From assembly GCA_910577665.1 (NCBI GenBank), contig CAJTOJ010000024.1, forward strand, positions 1 to 56,692: a stretch of 56,692 bases of DNA, read 5' to 3'. The notes beneath the pieces were generated by a model. That model was not told the origin of the DNA. It was given only the letters and a program-made list of their open reading frames with translations, and made no database searches. The position numbers and the translations under genes were made by a program. Each line of letters begins with the position of its first letter. The stretch's first letter is position 1. Positions 1 to 7,938 of this stretch are shown here, in pieces. The stretch is from an uncultured Acetatifactor sp. (GTDB lineage Bacteria > Bacillota > Clostridia > Lachnospirales > Lachnospiraceae).

Positions 1-418
1 AAACAATAATCGGCTCTACCGTGCCTACCGCATGAAAGAAACCCTCCGCCTGCTCCTGAAGATCAAAGACGTTGATGAAGCAGCTTCAGAACTGAAACGC
101 TGGCTCTGGTGGGCAAGCCACAGCAGGATCGATGCTTTTAAGAAACTGTATCTCAAGATCAAACGTCACAGGGATCACATACTGAATACCATCAGGCTGG
201 GGATGAGCAACGCACGGATTGAAGCAACTAACAATAAGATCAAGCTGATCGTCCGCAAGGCATATGGCTTCCGAAACATCCAGAACATGCTGGATATGGT
301 GTATCTGGTCTGCTCGGATTTGAGGGTTCCGCTTCCCAACAGAAAACCTAAAGCCGCTTAGTCAGCATAAACACTGGGGTTGTGGGTATTTTTTACCCAC
401 CATCACCCTTGAAGAGCC
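1..418 (+). mobile_element. ISL3-family insertion sequence, right-hand part
   Basis: The window opens inside a transposase gene and the element appears to end at about 418. There the sequence GAAGAGCC (411-418) is the complement of the GGCTCTT start typical of ISL3-family terminal inverted repeats. The left end lies outside the window, so the inverted repeat and the expected 8-bp target duplication cannot be checked. Confidence 0.7.
2..361 (+). CDS. ISL3-family transposase, C-terminal part
   Basis: This is the C-terminal 119 residues of a DDE transposase of the ISL3 family, which catalyses cut-and-paste movement of the element. The diagnostic part is the final catalytic region: SNARIEATNNKIKLIVRKAY, containing the conserved Glu of the DDE triad, followed by a GFRNIQNMLDMVYL-like helix. 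The frame is open from base 2, so the first Met in view (base 32) is internal and the true start is upstream of the window. The gene stops 57 bases before the inferred right end of the element, as expected for ISL3. No lesion is visible in the part shown, so it may be intact. Confidence 0.85.
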   Translation, partial: NNNRLYRAYRMKETLRLLLKIKDVDEAASELKRWLWWASHSRIDAFKKLYLKIKRHRDHILNTIRLGMSNARIEATNNKIKLIVRKAYGFRNIQNMLDMVYLVCSDLRVPLPNRKPKAA

Positions 419-705
419 TGAAATAGTCTAAATATCTTTCTCCTACAATTATAGAGGGAACCAGCGGATTAGAAAATCCGCAGGAATATTTGGCGCTTAC
501 GCTACAGCGTCAGAGTCTGTGCGCAGAATGACAATTTTATCCTGGCGGAATTTGTCTGTAGGGACATTTCCCTAAAAAGTGGTGAACCGGATCCTGCAGG
601 GTGGGATGACAGAGATATCTGCTGAAGGGAAGTGGGAAAATGGCAACAGCTTCTCTGGGGGAAATAAATAAGAACATAGATATCATGATAAGTGAGGAAT
701 CAACA
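362..705. other. gene-free stretch with IS end and small hairpins
   Basis: The first part (to about 418) is the IS terminus. The rest has no convincing reading frame. There is a short hairpin (GCGGATT/AATCCGC, near 463-481) and a second GC-rich palindrome near 494-513. I see no recognisable riboswitch or promoter, although the region must carry the signals for the gene at 706. Confidence 0.5.
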
Positions 706-1251
706 ATGGGACTGATACTGCGGGAAGGCCGGCCGGAAGACGAGACCGGGCGGCTGGAGAAGGAGAAAAAGGTATATGATCTGTTGGATAGTTTAGGAAT
801 GAAGTACCAACGGCTGGACCATGCCCCGGCAATGACCATGGAGGATTGCGATGAGATAGACAGGGCCCTGGAACCGTCCAGCATCTGCAAGAATTTGTTT
901 CTGAGTAACCGGCAGAAAACACAGTTTTATCTGCTGATGATTCCGGGGGATAAGGTGTTCCACACCAGGGATCTTTCCGCTCAGATCGGAAGTGCCAGGT
1001 TGTCTTTCGGGGATCCGGCGTACATGGAAAAATTCCTGGATATCACGCCCGGATCTGTGAGTGTTATGGGCCTGATGAATGACAAGGACAACAGGGTAAG
1101 GCTGCTGGTGGATGAGGATGTGCTGAAAGACGCGTATCTGGGGTGTCACCCCTGCGTCAATACCTCCAGCCTAAAGCTTCGCACAGAGGACGTGTTCGGG
1201 AAGTTCCTAAAGGCAGTTGGCCATGACATGACAGTGGTACACCTGGCGTGA
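706..1251 (+). CDS. YbaK/ProX-type aminoacyl-tRNA editing deacylase
   Basis: This 181-residue protein belongs to the YbaK/aaRS-associated domain family, which hydrolyses mischarged tRNAs such as Ala-tRNAPro or Cys-tRNAPro in the cytoplasm. Visible family features are the N-terminal GRLEKEKKVYDLLDSLG helix, the YQRLDHAPAMTMEDC segment, the KNLFLSN strand, a conserved Lys/His-rich core and the C-terminal GCHPCVNTSSLKL motif that shapes the active site. Length fits the stand-alone ProX class. The frame is open upstream to an ATG at 640. I choose the ATG at 706 because it follows AGTGAGGA at good spacing and because family members start just before the GRLEKE segment. The 640 start, behind GAAGGGA, cannot be excluded. 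No operon partner is evident. Confidence 0.85.
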   Translation: MGLILREGRPEDETGRLEKEKKVYDLLDSLGMKYQRLDHAPAMTMEDCDEIDRALEPSSICKNLFLSNRQKTQFYLLMIPGDKVFHTRDLSAQIGSARLSFGDPAYMEKFLDITPGSVSVMGLMNDKDNRVRLLVDEDVLKDAYLGCHPCVNTSSLKLRTEDVFGKFLKAVGHDMTVVHLA

Positions 1252-1395
1252 AGAACTGTGAAAGAAGAAATCTTCACAACGGACTTCTCTAAAGCTTTCT
1301 CTGCTGCGTTGCCATCACGCAATGTATCTGTGCCTTAGTACGTCTCATCCTTCTGGCATACATAGAAAGCCAGAGCCAAACTAATTATAGTACGC

Positions 1396-1429
1396 AAGAA
1401 CACGGGACCTTTTCAAGTCCCGTGTTCTT
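1396..1429. terminator. bidirectional terminator-like hairpin
   Basis: A perfect 13-bp stem (AAGAACACGGGAC, 1396-1408, with 1417-1429) closes an 8-base loop. It lies between the ends of the convergent deacylase gene and collagen-like gene. No strong U-tract follows on either strand, so termination is inferred mainly from position. Confidence 0.6.
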
Positions 1430-1464
1430 TGGTAAAGTTTTTGCAATAGATCAAAGAAAATGGT

Positions 1465-3075
1465 TTAGTTGATGCTCAAACCAGCGCTTGCGTATCCTGC
1501 CACTGTGTTAATCAGGGACAGACCGCTGGCAGTTGCTGAAAATACCAGCATCAGCCGGGTCTGGGCCGTTACCGGAATATTAAGTCCTGTAAGCGCCCCG
1601 TTTAACAAGGTTCCAATGGACAGGATCCCGGAAAGTGCCGGTGTCAGACTAATCAGAGTCCCTGCAACAGGTGAAAACACATTGTTCGGTGTTGTGGACT
1701 GGTAAATCTGCGCATTTACTGTAACAGTGGAGCCTATCAAAGAAAGGGCTGCTGTTGTACTGAAGAAAGCGCTGAAAGAGGTAATGATACCAGCACGAGG
1801 GACCTGAAAGGCAAAGTTGGAAAGAGTTCCACTGGCATTGGTGATATCAATTGTTGACCCCAGCAGTGTGAGCCCTGGCGCACTGCTGCCAAAGCCCACA
1901 AAGGCAGGAAGGCCTGCAAGTCCTCCGGCGATTGTGGTTAGGGAGATAGGAAGCCCTGACGCAAACGGGATAATTGCCCCGGTACCAGCAGCGCCGGTAG
2001 GTCCCGTAGCACCAGTAGCGCCGGTAGATCCCGTGGCACCGGTAGGTCCCGTAGCACCAGTGGCGCCGTCAGCGCCGGTAGGTCCCGTAGCACCGGTAGG
2101 TCCTGTAGCACCCGTGGCGCCGTCAGCACCCGTGGCACCGGTAGGCCCAGTGGCGCCGTCAACGCCAGTAGATCCCGTGGCACCGGTAGGTCCCGTGGCA
2201 CCAGTGGCACCGTCAGCACCAGTAGGTCCAGCAGCGCCGGTAGGTCCAGTGACACCGTCAGCACCGGTAGGCCCCGTAGCGCCAGTGGCACCCGTAGCGC
2301 CTATGGCACCGTCAGCACCAGTAGGTCCAGTAGCGCCGGTAGGTCCCGTGGCACCGTCAGCGCCGGTGGGTCCAGTAGCGCCGGTAGGCCCCGTAGCACC
2401 GTCAGCGCCCGTAGCACCGGTAAGCCCAGTAGCACCAGTGGCACCGGTAGCGCCAGTAGGTCCGGTAGCGCCCATAGGTCCTTCCTCTCCGGGACAGCCC
2501 TGTGGTCCCTGGATGCCGATAGGCCCTGTCTCACCCTGGAGCCCCTGTGGTCCTGTTACACCCTGTGGTCCCATGGAACCCGTAGGCCCGGTAGGCCCTG
2601 TGGGTCCTGGTACACCTCTGGGTCCTTGGGGACCCACATCTCCCTGCGGTCCTACAGGTCCCACTGGTCCGATAGGTCCTGCAGGACCCTGGGGACCTAT
2701 GTCGCCCTTTGGTCCCTCGCAGCCGGGGTCACCCTGTGGCCCGATATCTCCGCGGACACCCTGGAGCCCCTGGGGGCCTTGAGGTCCTGCATACCCCCTT
2801 GGCCCGGTGGCACCACAAGGGCCGGTGTTTCCGGTAGGTCCTACAGGACCAGTGTTTCCTCTGGGCCCTCTTGCGCCAGGTGTACCAGGTATTCCCTGTG
2901 GCCCCCTGGGACCAGGTTCTCCCCTGTCACCCTTAGGGCCGGGACAGCCGGGATCCCCTCTCATTCCCTGTGGCCCTGCAGGCCCCTGGACGCCTTGCGG
3001 CCCCGCCGGACCGCGTTCACAGCAGGAGTGGGGGCACTGGTTCTGACAGTAGTTGCAATAGTTGTTCTGGTTCAT
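1465..3075 (-). CDS. collagen-like spore-surface protein (BclA/BclB type)
   Basis: This 536-residue protein has three parts. Residues 1-21 are Cys-rich (Cys 7, 10, 14, 18, 19) with no signal peptide. Residues 22 to about 365 are uninterrupted Gly-X-Y collagen repeats: varied GPQG/GPRG triplets first, then a long low-complexity GATGPTGADG stretch. The last 171 residues are a hydrophobic beta-rich domain starting GAIIPFASG, which resembles the C-terminal trimerising domain of BclA/BclB exosporium glycoproteins. Such proteins form hair-like filaments on spores, and their Thr residues are usually glycosylated. The start is supported by AGGGTGGA upstream. A sigma-K-like promoter precedes it at 3165-3138. 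The glycosyltransferase at 3250-4317 lies just upstream on the same strand and is a candidate modifier. Spore location is inferred, not shown. Confidence 0.85.
   Translation of the reverse strand: MNQNNYCNYCQNQCPHSCCERGPAGPQGVQGPAGPQGMRGDPGCPGPKGDRGEPGPRGPQGIPGTPGARGPRGNTGPVGPTGNTGPCGATGPRGYAGPQGPQGLQGVRGDIGPQGDPGCEGPKGDIGPQGPAGPIGPVGPVGPQGDVGPQGPRGVPGPTGPTGPTGSMGPQGVTGPQGLQGETGPIGIQGPQGCPGEEGPMGATGPTGATGATGATGLTGATGADGATGPTGATGPTGADGATGPTGATGPTGADGAIGATGATGATGPTGADGVTGPTGAAGPTGADGATGATGPTGATGSTGVDGATGPTGATGADGATGATGPTGATGPTGADGATGATGPTGATGSTGATGATGPTGAAGTGAIIPFASGLPISLTTIAGGLAGLPAFVGFGSSAPGLTLLGSTIDITNASGTLSNFAFQVPRAGIITSFSAFFSTTAALSLIGSTVTVNAQIYQSTTPNNVFSPVAGTLISLTPALSGILSIGTLLNGALTGLNIPVTAQTRLMLVFSATASGLSLINTVAGYASAGLSIN
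1980..3012 (-). repeat. Gly-X-Y collagen repeat tract
   Basis: About 344 codons of continuous Gly-X-Y. The 3' half (roughly 1985-2480) is close to a short-period DNA tandem repeat encoding GPTGATGADGATG variants, so copy number probably differs between strains. The opposite strand gives a long Pro-Val-Ala-rich open frame that is a shadow. Confidence 0.95.
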
Positions 3076-3137
3076 ACAAAATCCACCCTTTATGGAATTT
3101 TTTTAAAAGACACTGTGGAAGCTGTCCTTTATACAAA

Positions 3138-3165
3138 TAGTATATGTGGATTTGCAGTGCTTGTT
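3138..3165 (-). promoter_or_regulatory. sigma-K-like promoter of the collagen-like gene
   Basis: Read on the minus strand, AAC (3165-3163) is followed after 16 bases by CATATACTA (3146-3138). This matches the B. subtilis sigma-K pattern AC-N16-CATAnnnTA. Predicted transcription would begin about 55 bases before the start codon. It implies late mother-cell expression, in keeping with an exosporium role. Confidence 0.6.
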
Positions 3166-3171
3166 ACATTT

Positions 3172-3178
3172 TGTCGAA
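3172..3178 (+). promoter_or_regulatory. possible Spo0A box
   Basis: TGTCGAA inside TTTTGTCGAAAT matches the Spo0A-box core. It sits just upstream of the predicted sigma-K promoter. A 7-base core is common by chance, so this is a weak call. Confidence 0.3.
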
Positions 3179-3249
3179 ATAGGAGGATAGAGGGTGCAGG
3201 ACACAGACAGTTTTCCTGTGTAAAAGGATGGATTTAGGCTTTTGCATAG

Positions 3250-4317
3250 TTACAGGCTGTCAAAATACCGTTTGTTGTAGAGATAGGACTGGGAATAAGG
3301 CTTGCAGGCCCCGGCCTTTTCGTTGTATTCCCTGGCCTTCTTCCGGTCTCCCAGTTTATCATAACAGACACACAATTGCAGGAAAGGCACATAATCATAG
3401 CAGTCTGGCAGGACGAAGCCAGCAGAATGCTCCTTTTTCGGGGCATGCAGGGCAGCTTTATACCAATGAATGGCAATATGGTAGTTTCCATGCTCCAGGA
3501 AATATTTTCCGATGTCACAACACAATTCCGCTCTGGGCAGGTCATAACCCAAACTGCGCAGGAGGGTATTCAGTGCAGCATGCTCCTGGCCCAGGTGGAG
3601 ATAACAATCGGCACAGACCGAACAGGCTTCTATCTTATTCTCCACCCACCCGTCTGCTGACAACAGGAATTTTTCGAATACGGCCACAGCCTCCCTATAA
3701 TGTCCGTGGTAATACAGTTCCCGCCCATAATAGTATTGCTGCCTGGCATCCAGGGGTTTCCCTTCCTGGATCATTTTCTGGTATATTCTCAGATTCCTGT
3801 GGGGATCTTTGGCCTTCTCTTTTCTGTGACTGATTGCAATATCTGAGTATAGAACCCGTCCATTTGGTGGTATGACTTCATGGACAGCGCCGATCCAGCG
3901 AAATTGCGTACAGTTCCGGATCCATCTCTCCCTGAAATAGGAAAAGGAAGGATTTCCAGCCTCATCAAATGAAGTGTTGTACTTCATCATCACGATGTCT
4001 GTATCTGGTGACAAAGACTGTTTTAACTGCAGGAACCCATCCTGCGCAGACTCTTCCAGGATATCATCGGCATCCATCCACATACAGTAGTCCATGGATG
4101 CTTTGGAAAAGGATTCATTTCTGGCAGCAGAGAAATCATCTCCCCATGGATAGGAATAGATCTTTTGGGTATAGTAAGACGCTATTTCCATGGTTCGGTC
4201 GGTGGAACCGGTATCCACAATTATGATTTCATCTACCAGTCCTGCTACACTGTCCAGACAGCGTGCGAGATGCATCTCCTCGTCTTTTACAATCATGCAG
4301 AGACTTATTGTCGGCAT
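3250..4317 (-). CDS. family 2 glycosyltransferase with C-terminal TPR-like region
   Basis: This 355-residue cytoplasmic protein starts MPTISLCMIVKDEE, the signature of the GT-A family 2 group that includes SunS-like enzymes. It continues with IIIVDTGSTDRT (nucleotide-sugar binding) and the metal-binding DADD motif in MWMDADDIL (about residues 93-96). The second half (about 190-355) consists of helical TPR-like repeats that probably hold the acceptor protein. The start at 4317 follows AAAGGGGAA at good spacing; the frame is open 11 codons further, without a ribosome site. The gene lies 174 bases upstream of the collagen-like gene on the same strand. GT2-TPR enzymes often sit next to the protein they modify, so O-glycosylation of the collagen tract is a reasonable inference. 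Confidence 0.8.
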   Translation of the reverse strand: MPTISLCMIVKDEEMHLARCLDSVAGLVDEIIIVDTGSTDRTMEIASYYTQKIYSYPWGDDFSAARNESFSKASMDYCMWMDADDILEESAQDGFLQLKQSLSPDTDIVMMKYNTSFDEAGNPSFSYFRERWIRNCTQFRWIGAVHEVIPPNGRVLYSDIAISHRKEKAKDPHRNLRIYQKMIQEGKPLDARQQYYYGRELYYHGHYREAVAVFEKFLLSADGWVENKIEACSVCADCYLHLGQEHAALNTLLRSLGYDLPRAELCCDIGKYFLEHGNYHIAIHWYKAALHAPKKEHSAGFVLPDCYDYVPFLQLCVCYDKLGDRKKAREYNEKAGACKPYSQSYLYNKRYFDSL

Positions 4318-4527
4318 AATATTCCCCTTTCTTTTCTGCCCGGTTATCACACGGTGATTTTCTTGACTGCCCAGAGGCTGTCCTATTGGATAGGCCGGAC
4401 AACCCGTCCGTGCCTGTTACCGGGTTAATGCTTTTTATCATAATAAATGATATGCAAGAGGATTTATTTGTTACTTTTTACATCTGCCTGTTTCTTAGGG
4501 CAGGCCATTGCCTCAGCCGGACCAATG

Positions 4528-4590
4528 CCGTTTTGGCACCGCGAAGCCAAAAGCACATCCCTTTGTGGCTTTGCGAGACCTGTGTGCCGG
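4528..4590 (-). repeat. structured intergenic repeat, partial copy
   Basis: GCGAAGCC and GGCTTTGC pair around a short loop next to GAGAC and GTTTTGGC boxes. These match the second-hairpin part of the fuller copies at 5535-5645 and 20555-20720, in reverse orientation. Confidence 0.5.
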
Positions 4591-4708
4591 CCTGTCAAAG
4601 GCATTCTGTGAAATAGAGTATGTGTAGAGTATCTGAGATTGTAAAGAGGGGGCACCAGCACCTTGCTTTATATGCCCGGAGAGAAAATGCCAGGAAAGAT
4701 TCTAAGTA

Positions 4709-4740
4709 GCAGATCCCGTGAACGGGTCGGCGGGATCTGC
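4709..4740 (-). terminator. terminator-like hairpin after the alpha/beta hydrolase gene
   Basis: A 10-bp stem (GCAGATCCCG 4709-4718 with CGGGATCTGC 4731-4740) lies 10 bases past the stop of the minus-strand hydrolase. The U-tract on the minus strand is poor. Confidence 0.5.
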
Positions 4741-4750
4741 GGGAAAATGG

Positions 4751-5497
4751 TTATGGATGAACGCATAGATATTCTTTTATAAACGCTATGGATTGATCTC
4801 TGGCCATTACGCTGTCAGCGCCTTCATACCCATGTCCTGCGCCAGGCATCACAAGAAGGCGGGCGTCCTGGTAGACATGGAGGGCCTTCTGGGAATAGGA
4901 AATGGGCACAATGGGATCTTCTGTGCCGTGGATCAGTAGTACAGGCCTCTGGTAGGCAGGAATATCCTGGTACACATCAAGGGTCATGGCCTCCCGGTCA
5001 AAAGTCTCTCCCAAGTGGAGGCCGAAGACTTCCCGTTCTCCGGCGCTATAGCGCCTTGCTGCATCTTCGGGAATCCCCAATGCCGGATACCACAGTACCA
5101 TAGCCCGTATATCTGCCGGGTAACGGGCAGCCACAAGGGAGCAGACCAGTCCGCCCATGCTCTCTCCCAGCAGGAAGATCCGGTCCGGATCCACATAGCT
5201 TAGTTCCCTGGCGCAGGCCAGGACGGTCTTTAAATCTTCGCATTCAGACTGTATGGTCATCTCTTCCATGGTTCCATCGCTCATGCTCTCCAGGCTTCCG
5301 CCGCAGAAATCGAAGAAGAGGCAGCAGATGCCTGCCTTGGCAAAGCCATCCCCGTGGTGCATAAGCTCCCGGAAATTGCTGCCAAATCCATGGCAGAAGA
5401 TCACCAGGGGAAAGTGGTTTTCCCCATGGAACGGCAGATAGATCTGTCCCTGGATTTTCCTGCCGTTTTTAGACAAAAAAGTCATCTCCTGTGTCAT
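4751..5497 (-). CDS. alpha/beta hydrolase (feruloyl-esterase-like)
   Basis: This 248-residue cytoplasmic protein has a complete alpha/beta-hydrolase plan. It shows an oxyanion HGFGSN motif (about 37-42), the nucleophile elbow GESMGG, a C-terminal acid in IHGTEDPIVP and the catalytic His in PGAGHGYEG. Family members cleave carboxylic esters, and closest in style are cinnamoyl/feruloyl or acetyl esterases acting on small plant-derived or acyl esters. The substrate cannot be read from sequence. The start is secure because AGGAGG lies 8 bases upstream of the ATG. It stands alone between two intergenic repeat copies, with a hairpin terminator after the stop. Confidence 0.85.
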   Translation of the reverse strand: MTQEMTFLSKNGRKIQGQIYLPFHGENHFPLVIFCHGFGSNFRELMHHGDGFAKAGICCLFFDFCGGSLESMSDGTMEEMTIQSECEDLKTVLACARELSYVDPDRIFLLGESMGGLVCSLVAARYPADIRAMVLWYPALGIPEDAARRYSAGEREVFGLHLGETFDREAMTLDVYQDIPAYQRPVLLIHGTEDPIVPISYSQKALHVYQDARLLVMPGAGHGYEGADSVMARDQSIAFIKEYLCVHP

Positions 5498-5534
5498 ATT
5501 TTATTTCCTCCTGTTTTGTGTATTTGTAACAGTT

Positions 5535-5645
5535 TAGACAGCCCCTTTCGCGAAGTCAAAATTGCGCTCTGTGCAATTTTGCGAGACTTGCGGGCGCCAA
5601 AACGCATTCTTTTCGCGTTTTGTGTGCATTCTCGTAACAGCTCAG
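5535..5645 (-). repeat. structured intergenic repeat, copy in reverse orientation
   Basis: In reverse orientation it reads GAATGCACACAAAACGCG, then a loop, then GCGTTTTGGCG, then GTCTCG and a second hairpin CAAAATTGC/GCAATTTTG. Both stems differ in sequence from other copies but remain paired. It lies just upstream of the hydrolase gene. Confidence 0.75.
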
Positions 5646-5796
5646 CGTCCTGTCTGAACTGTTACGTATATTTGTATCCACACTGATTCTGAAAGGGCGT
5701 TCAATTGCGCTTTTATATGATGGTTTTTAAGTATTCTGTGTCTTCTGCCTTCCTGCTATCCCTGGGGTATGGGCATGCTGTATGAAGACAGTTGTG

Positions 5797-6549
5797 TTAC
5801 CGTACGGCCTGCAACCACCCGATGATCACAAGGTGGAGGGGATAATAAAGGTAGAAAAACCATTTCATAAACCGGTTGACCTGCCTGTTTTTCCCCCGCG
5901 TACCGTTATACAACCGAAGAACGGGAATGGATAGGACAACAGCCATCTGGAGCAATCCATATAATCTGTCTATGGAAAAGAAATATACGGTTGCATACAT
6001 AGCCACATAGAAAATCATATAGAGCATCTGGGTTTTGAATTTCCCCCGGTTTGTTCCGAAGGCCAGAATGCATAGAGCGGCGATGCAGCTCCAGTCGCTG
6101 GGAAAACAGATAAGGCAGACCAGAATGACCAGTATGGTTTTCAACGTATTCCCTTTTATTTTCTGGCTGTCTTTAATCCGTAGCATAACCAGGCCCCATG
6201 CAAGAGACCACATGACACTTGTCTGGTCCAGGATATTGCCGTCATAGAAGGGGATAAAGGACTTCCAGCCGGCAAAATCCGTGGATGCAAACAAATATGC
6301 AAAATGGGAAAGAATGGCAAAGGCAAACAGCCGGAAGGTATATTTATTGATATTCTTAGTGTAATGATACCCCTCCGCTATAAAATAACACATAATGGGA
6401 CAGGTCAGCCTTCCCATCATATGCATGGCGAGGGGAAGCCATTCTGCGGGATACCCTGGGAAGATGGCCCAGGCCACATGGTCAACCGTCATGGCAATGA
6501 TAGCAATTGTTTTTATGATATTTGCGTTCAGTATTCTGTGTTCCTGCAT
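5797..6549 (-). CDS. TraX-like polytopic membrane protein
   Basis: This 250-residue membrane protein of the TraX family has about seven to eight hydrophobic segments. Recognisable family features are the start NANIIKTIAIIAMTVDHVAW with its conserved Asp-His, then GRLTCPIMCYFIAEGYHYT and a C-terminal WFFYLYYPLHLVIIGWL. TraX of plasmid F acetylates the pilin N terminus, but chromosomal TraX homologs in Firmicutes are mostly uncharacterised and probably acyl-group transferases acting at the membrane. The frame is open 61 codons upstream, but that part reads through an intergenic repeat. The ATG at 6549 follows GGGGAG and matches the family's N terminus. No neighbour suggests a substrate. Confidence 0.8.
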   Translation of the reverse strand: MQEHRILNANIIKTIAIIAMTVDHVAWAIFPGYPAEWLPLAMHMMGRLTCPIMCYFIAEGYHYTKNINKYTFRLFAFAILSHFAYLFASTDFAGWKSFIPFYDGNILDQTSVMWSLAWGLVMLRIKDSQKIKGNTLKTILVILVCLICFPSDWSCIAALCILAFGTNRGKFKTQMLYMIFYVAMYATVYFFSIDRLYGLLQMAVVLSIPVLRLYNGTRGKNRQVNRFMKWFFYLYYPLHLVIIGWLQAVR

Positions 6550-6608
6550 ATTCTCCCCGTTTCTGGATCCTGATGGATGTATTTTACTATGAAAGTCTCC
6601 AGATTGGA

Positions 6609-6765
6609 CTCTGCGACACCGCCAGGTGTTTCGTGCTCTCTTGCACGAAATCCCGAGACTGCTGTGTGCCAAACACGCTTCCCTTGCGGGTTTGTGTGCA
6701 TCTTCACAGGAACCCCCCAGACTTTCATGCAAGGTGGAGCAGCCTGTTGCATGGGGGGTTTTACT
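6609..6765 (-). repeat. structured intergenic repeat, long copy in reverse orientation
   Basis: Besides the two core hairpins (TTTCGTGC/GCACGAAA and ACAAACCCGC/GCGTGTTTGG) this copy carries a third palindrome: CCCCCC, then CATGCAA, a loop, TTGCATG and GGGGGG. The same third block recurs in the copy at 8918-9050, with changes in the outer stem that keep pairing. The copy lies upstream of the TraX-like gene and extends its frame artificially. Confidence 0.75.
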
Positions 6766-7018
6766 ATGTAACAGTATAGGCCAATCCCGCTACTTTTGCA
6801 ATTGACAATAGAAGGAACTGACTTCCTATACTTCCAGGAAAGTTTCCCGGTGATGCGGGGGGATTTTTATTGCAAATCTTCCCGGCCTGTGATAATCTGG
6901 ACTTAAGCAAAGATTCAGACCGTTCTACAAAGCATAATGCTTTTCATGTAATTTCGAACTTCTTGCTTGGGCGGGAGCCTGAATATCCCATGGAATACAA
7001 CCAGACCTGGCAGGAAGG

Positions 7019-7063
7019 AGAGTATCTTTCCTGCTAAAACCATTTACAGAAAGGAAGATACTC
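7019..7063. other. inverted repeat upstream of the phosphodiesterase gene
   Basis: GAGTATCTTTCCT (7020-7032) pairs with AGGAAGATACTC (7052-7063) apart from one bulged T, enclosing about 19 bases. It lies some 95 bases before the start codon and could be an operator or leader hairpin. Nothing else in 6780-7084 is recognisable. Confidence 0.35.
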
Positions 7064-7084
7064 CAGGAAAACAGATTCCGGATC

Positions 7085-7125
7085 CGGTTGCTGCGTGCGC
7101 CAAAGCACGCATGGGGTACAGGTTA
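7085..7125 (-). repeat. structured intergenic repeat, fragment
   Basis: CTGCGTGCGCCAAAGCACGC matches the first-hairpin 3' arm plus flank of the fuller copies, in reverse orientation. The rest of the element is missing. Confidence 0.45.
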
Positions 7126-7155
7126 AAAGCCTGCCAGGAAATGAGAGGTGATAAA

Positions 7156-7899
7156 GTGGATACTATCAGAATCAATAAGGGTCATACGAGGCTGATCGCC
7201 CATAGGGGACTCAGCGGACTGGAGACGGAGAACTCGATTCCGGCCTTTGTAGCTGCTGGCAACCGTAGTTATTATGGCGTGGAGACAGACACCCATGTGA
7301 CCAGGGATGGCAGATTCATCATCTTGCATGACGATACCACAGGCCGTGTGGCACAGGATGACATTCATGTGGAGTCCTCCGGCTATGGGCTTGTCCGCAA
7401 GATCCAGCTGAAGGATATGTGCCCGGCAGCCGGGGCAGGATCATGGATCCTGGAAGACAGACAGGACTTGATTATCCCCAACCTGGAGGAATATATCCGC
7501 ATCTGCCAGAAATATAGAAAGGTCTGTGTCCTGGAACTGAAAAACCGATTCCTGCCAGAGGATACCCTGCGCCTTGTGGAGGACATAAGGAGTCTTGGGT
7601 ATCTGGACCATGTGGTGTTCATCTCTTTTTCCCTGGATAATATGATCTGCCTCAGGGAACTTCTTCCCGGACAGGAACTGTACTATCTGACAGGGGAATA
7701 TAACACAAAGATCCTGGAGGCTTTGAAGCAATACCGGCTGGGTCTGGATATTTATCATAAGGCCTTGACGAAGGAAATCATAGAGGAACTCCATGGGCAT
7801 GGCATTCTGGTGAACTGCTGGACATGCGACAGCAGGGAGGATGCAGAACGGCTGGCCAGCTGGGGGGTGGACTTTATTACAACCAATATCCTGGAATAA
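7156..7899 (+). CDS. glycerophosphodiester phosphodiesterase (GDPD family)
   Basis: This protein of about 247 residues is a single-domain GDPD enzyme, which hydrolyses glycerophosphodiesters to glycerol-3-phosphate and an alcohol on a TIM barrel. The signature is clear: LIAHRGLSGLETENSIPAF with the catalytic His, then GVETDTHVTRDGRFIILHDD carrying the metal-binding Glu-x-Asp and second His, and the later CVLELKN motif. The C terminus (LVNCWTCDSREDAERLASWGVDFITTN) is the normal last strand. There is no signal peptide, so it is cytoplasmic. The frame is open to 6967 but the upstream part includes repeat sequence. I prefer the GTG at 7156 behind AGAGGTG; an ATG at 7141 is the alternative. Confidence 0.85.
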   Translation: MDTIRINKGHTRLIAHRGLSGLETENSIPAFVAAGNRSYYGVETDTHVTRDGRFIILHDDTTGRVAQDDIHVESSGYGLVRKIQLKDMCPAAGAGSWILEDRQDLIIPNLEEYIRICQKYRKVCVLELKNRFLPEDTLRLVEDIRSLGYLDHVVFISFSLDNMICLRELLPGQELYYLTGEYNTKILEALKQYRLGLDIYHKALTKEIIEELHGHGILVNCWTCDSREDAERLASWGVDFITTNILE

Positions 7900-7938
7900 A
7901 CATTTTGCAGAGGCTGTGAAAGCAACAGGAGGTGTCAC

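Larger units (their letters stand above)
4318..4750. other. gene-free stretch with a repeat copy and hairpins
   Basis: It holds a small hairpin (AACCCG 4401-4406 with CGGGTT 4421-4426, followed by CTTTTT), a partial copy of the structured repeat (4528-4590) and the terminator-like hairpin at 4709-4740. No credible gene is seen. Confidence 0.6.

Noticed and set aside
1252..1395. tRNA-like or IS-derived fragment after the deacylase gene
   Set aside because: Several short palindromes are present but no cloverleaf or transposase similarity could be supported.
1817..2782. 321-residue Pro/Val/Ala-rich open frame on the plus strand
   Set aside because: It is the exact complement of the collagen repeat tract. 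The regular GXY codons on the minus strand keep the opposite strand open; there is no ribosome site or domain.
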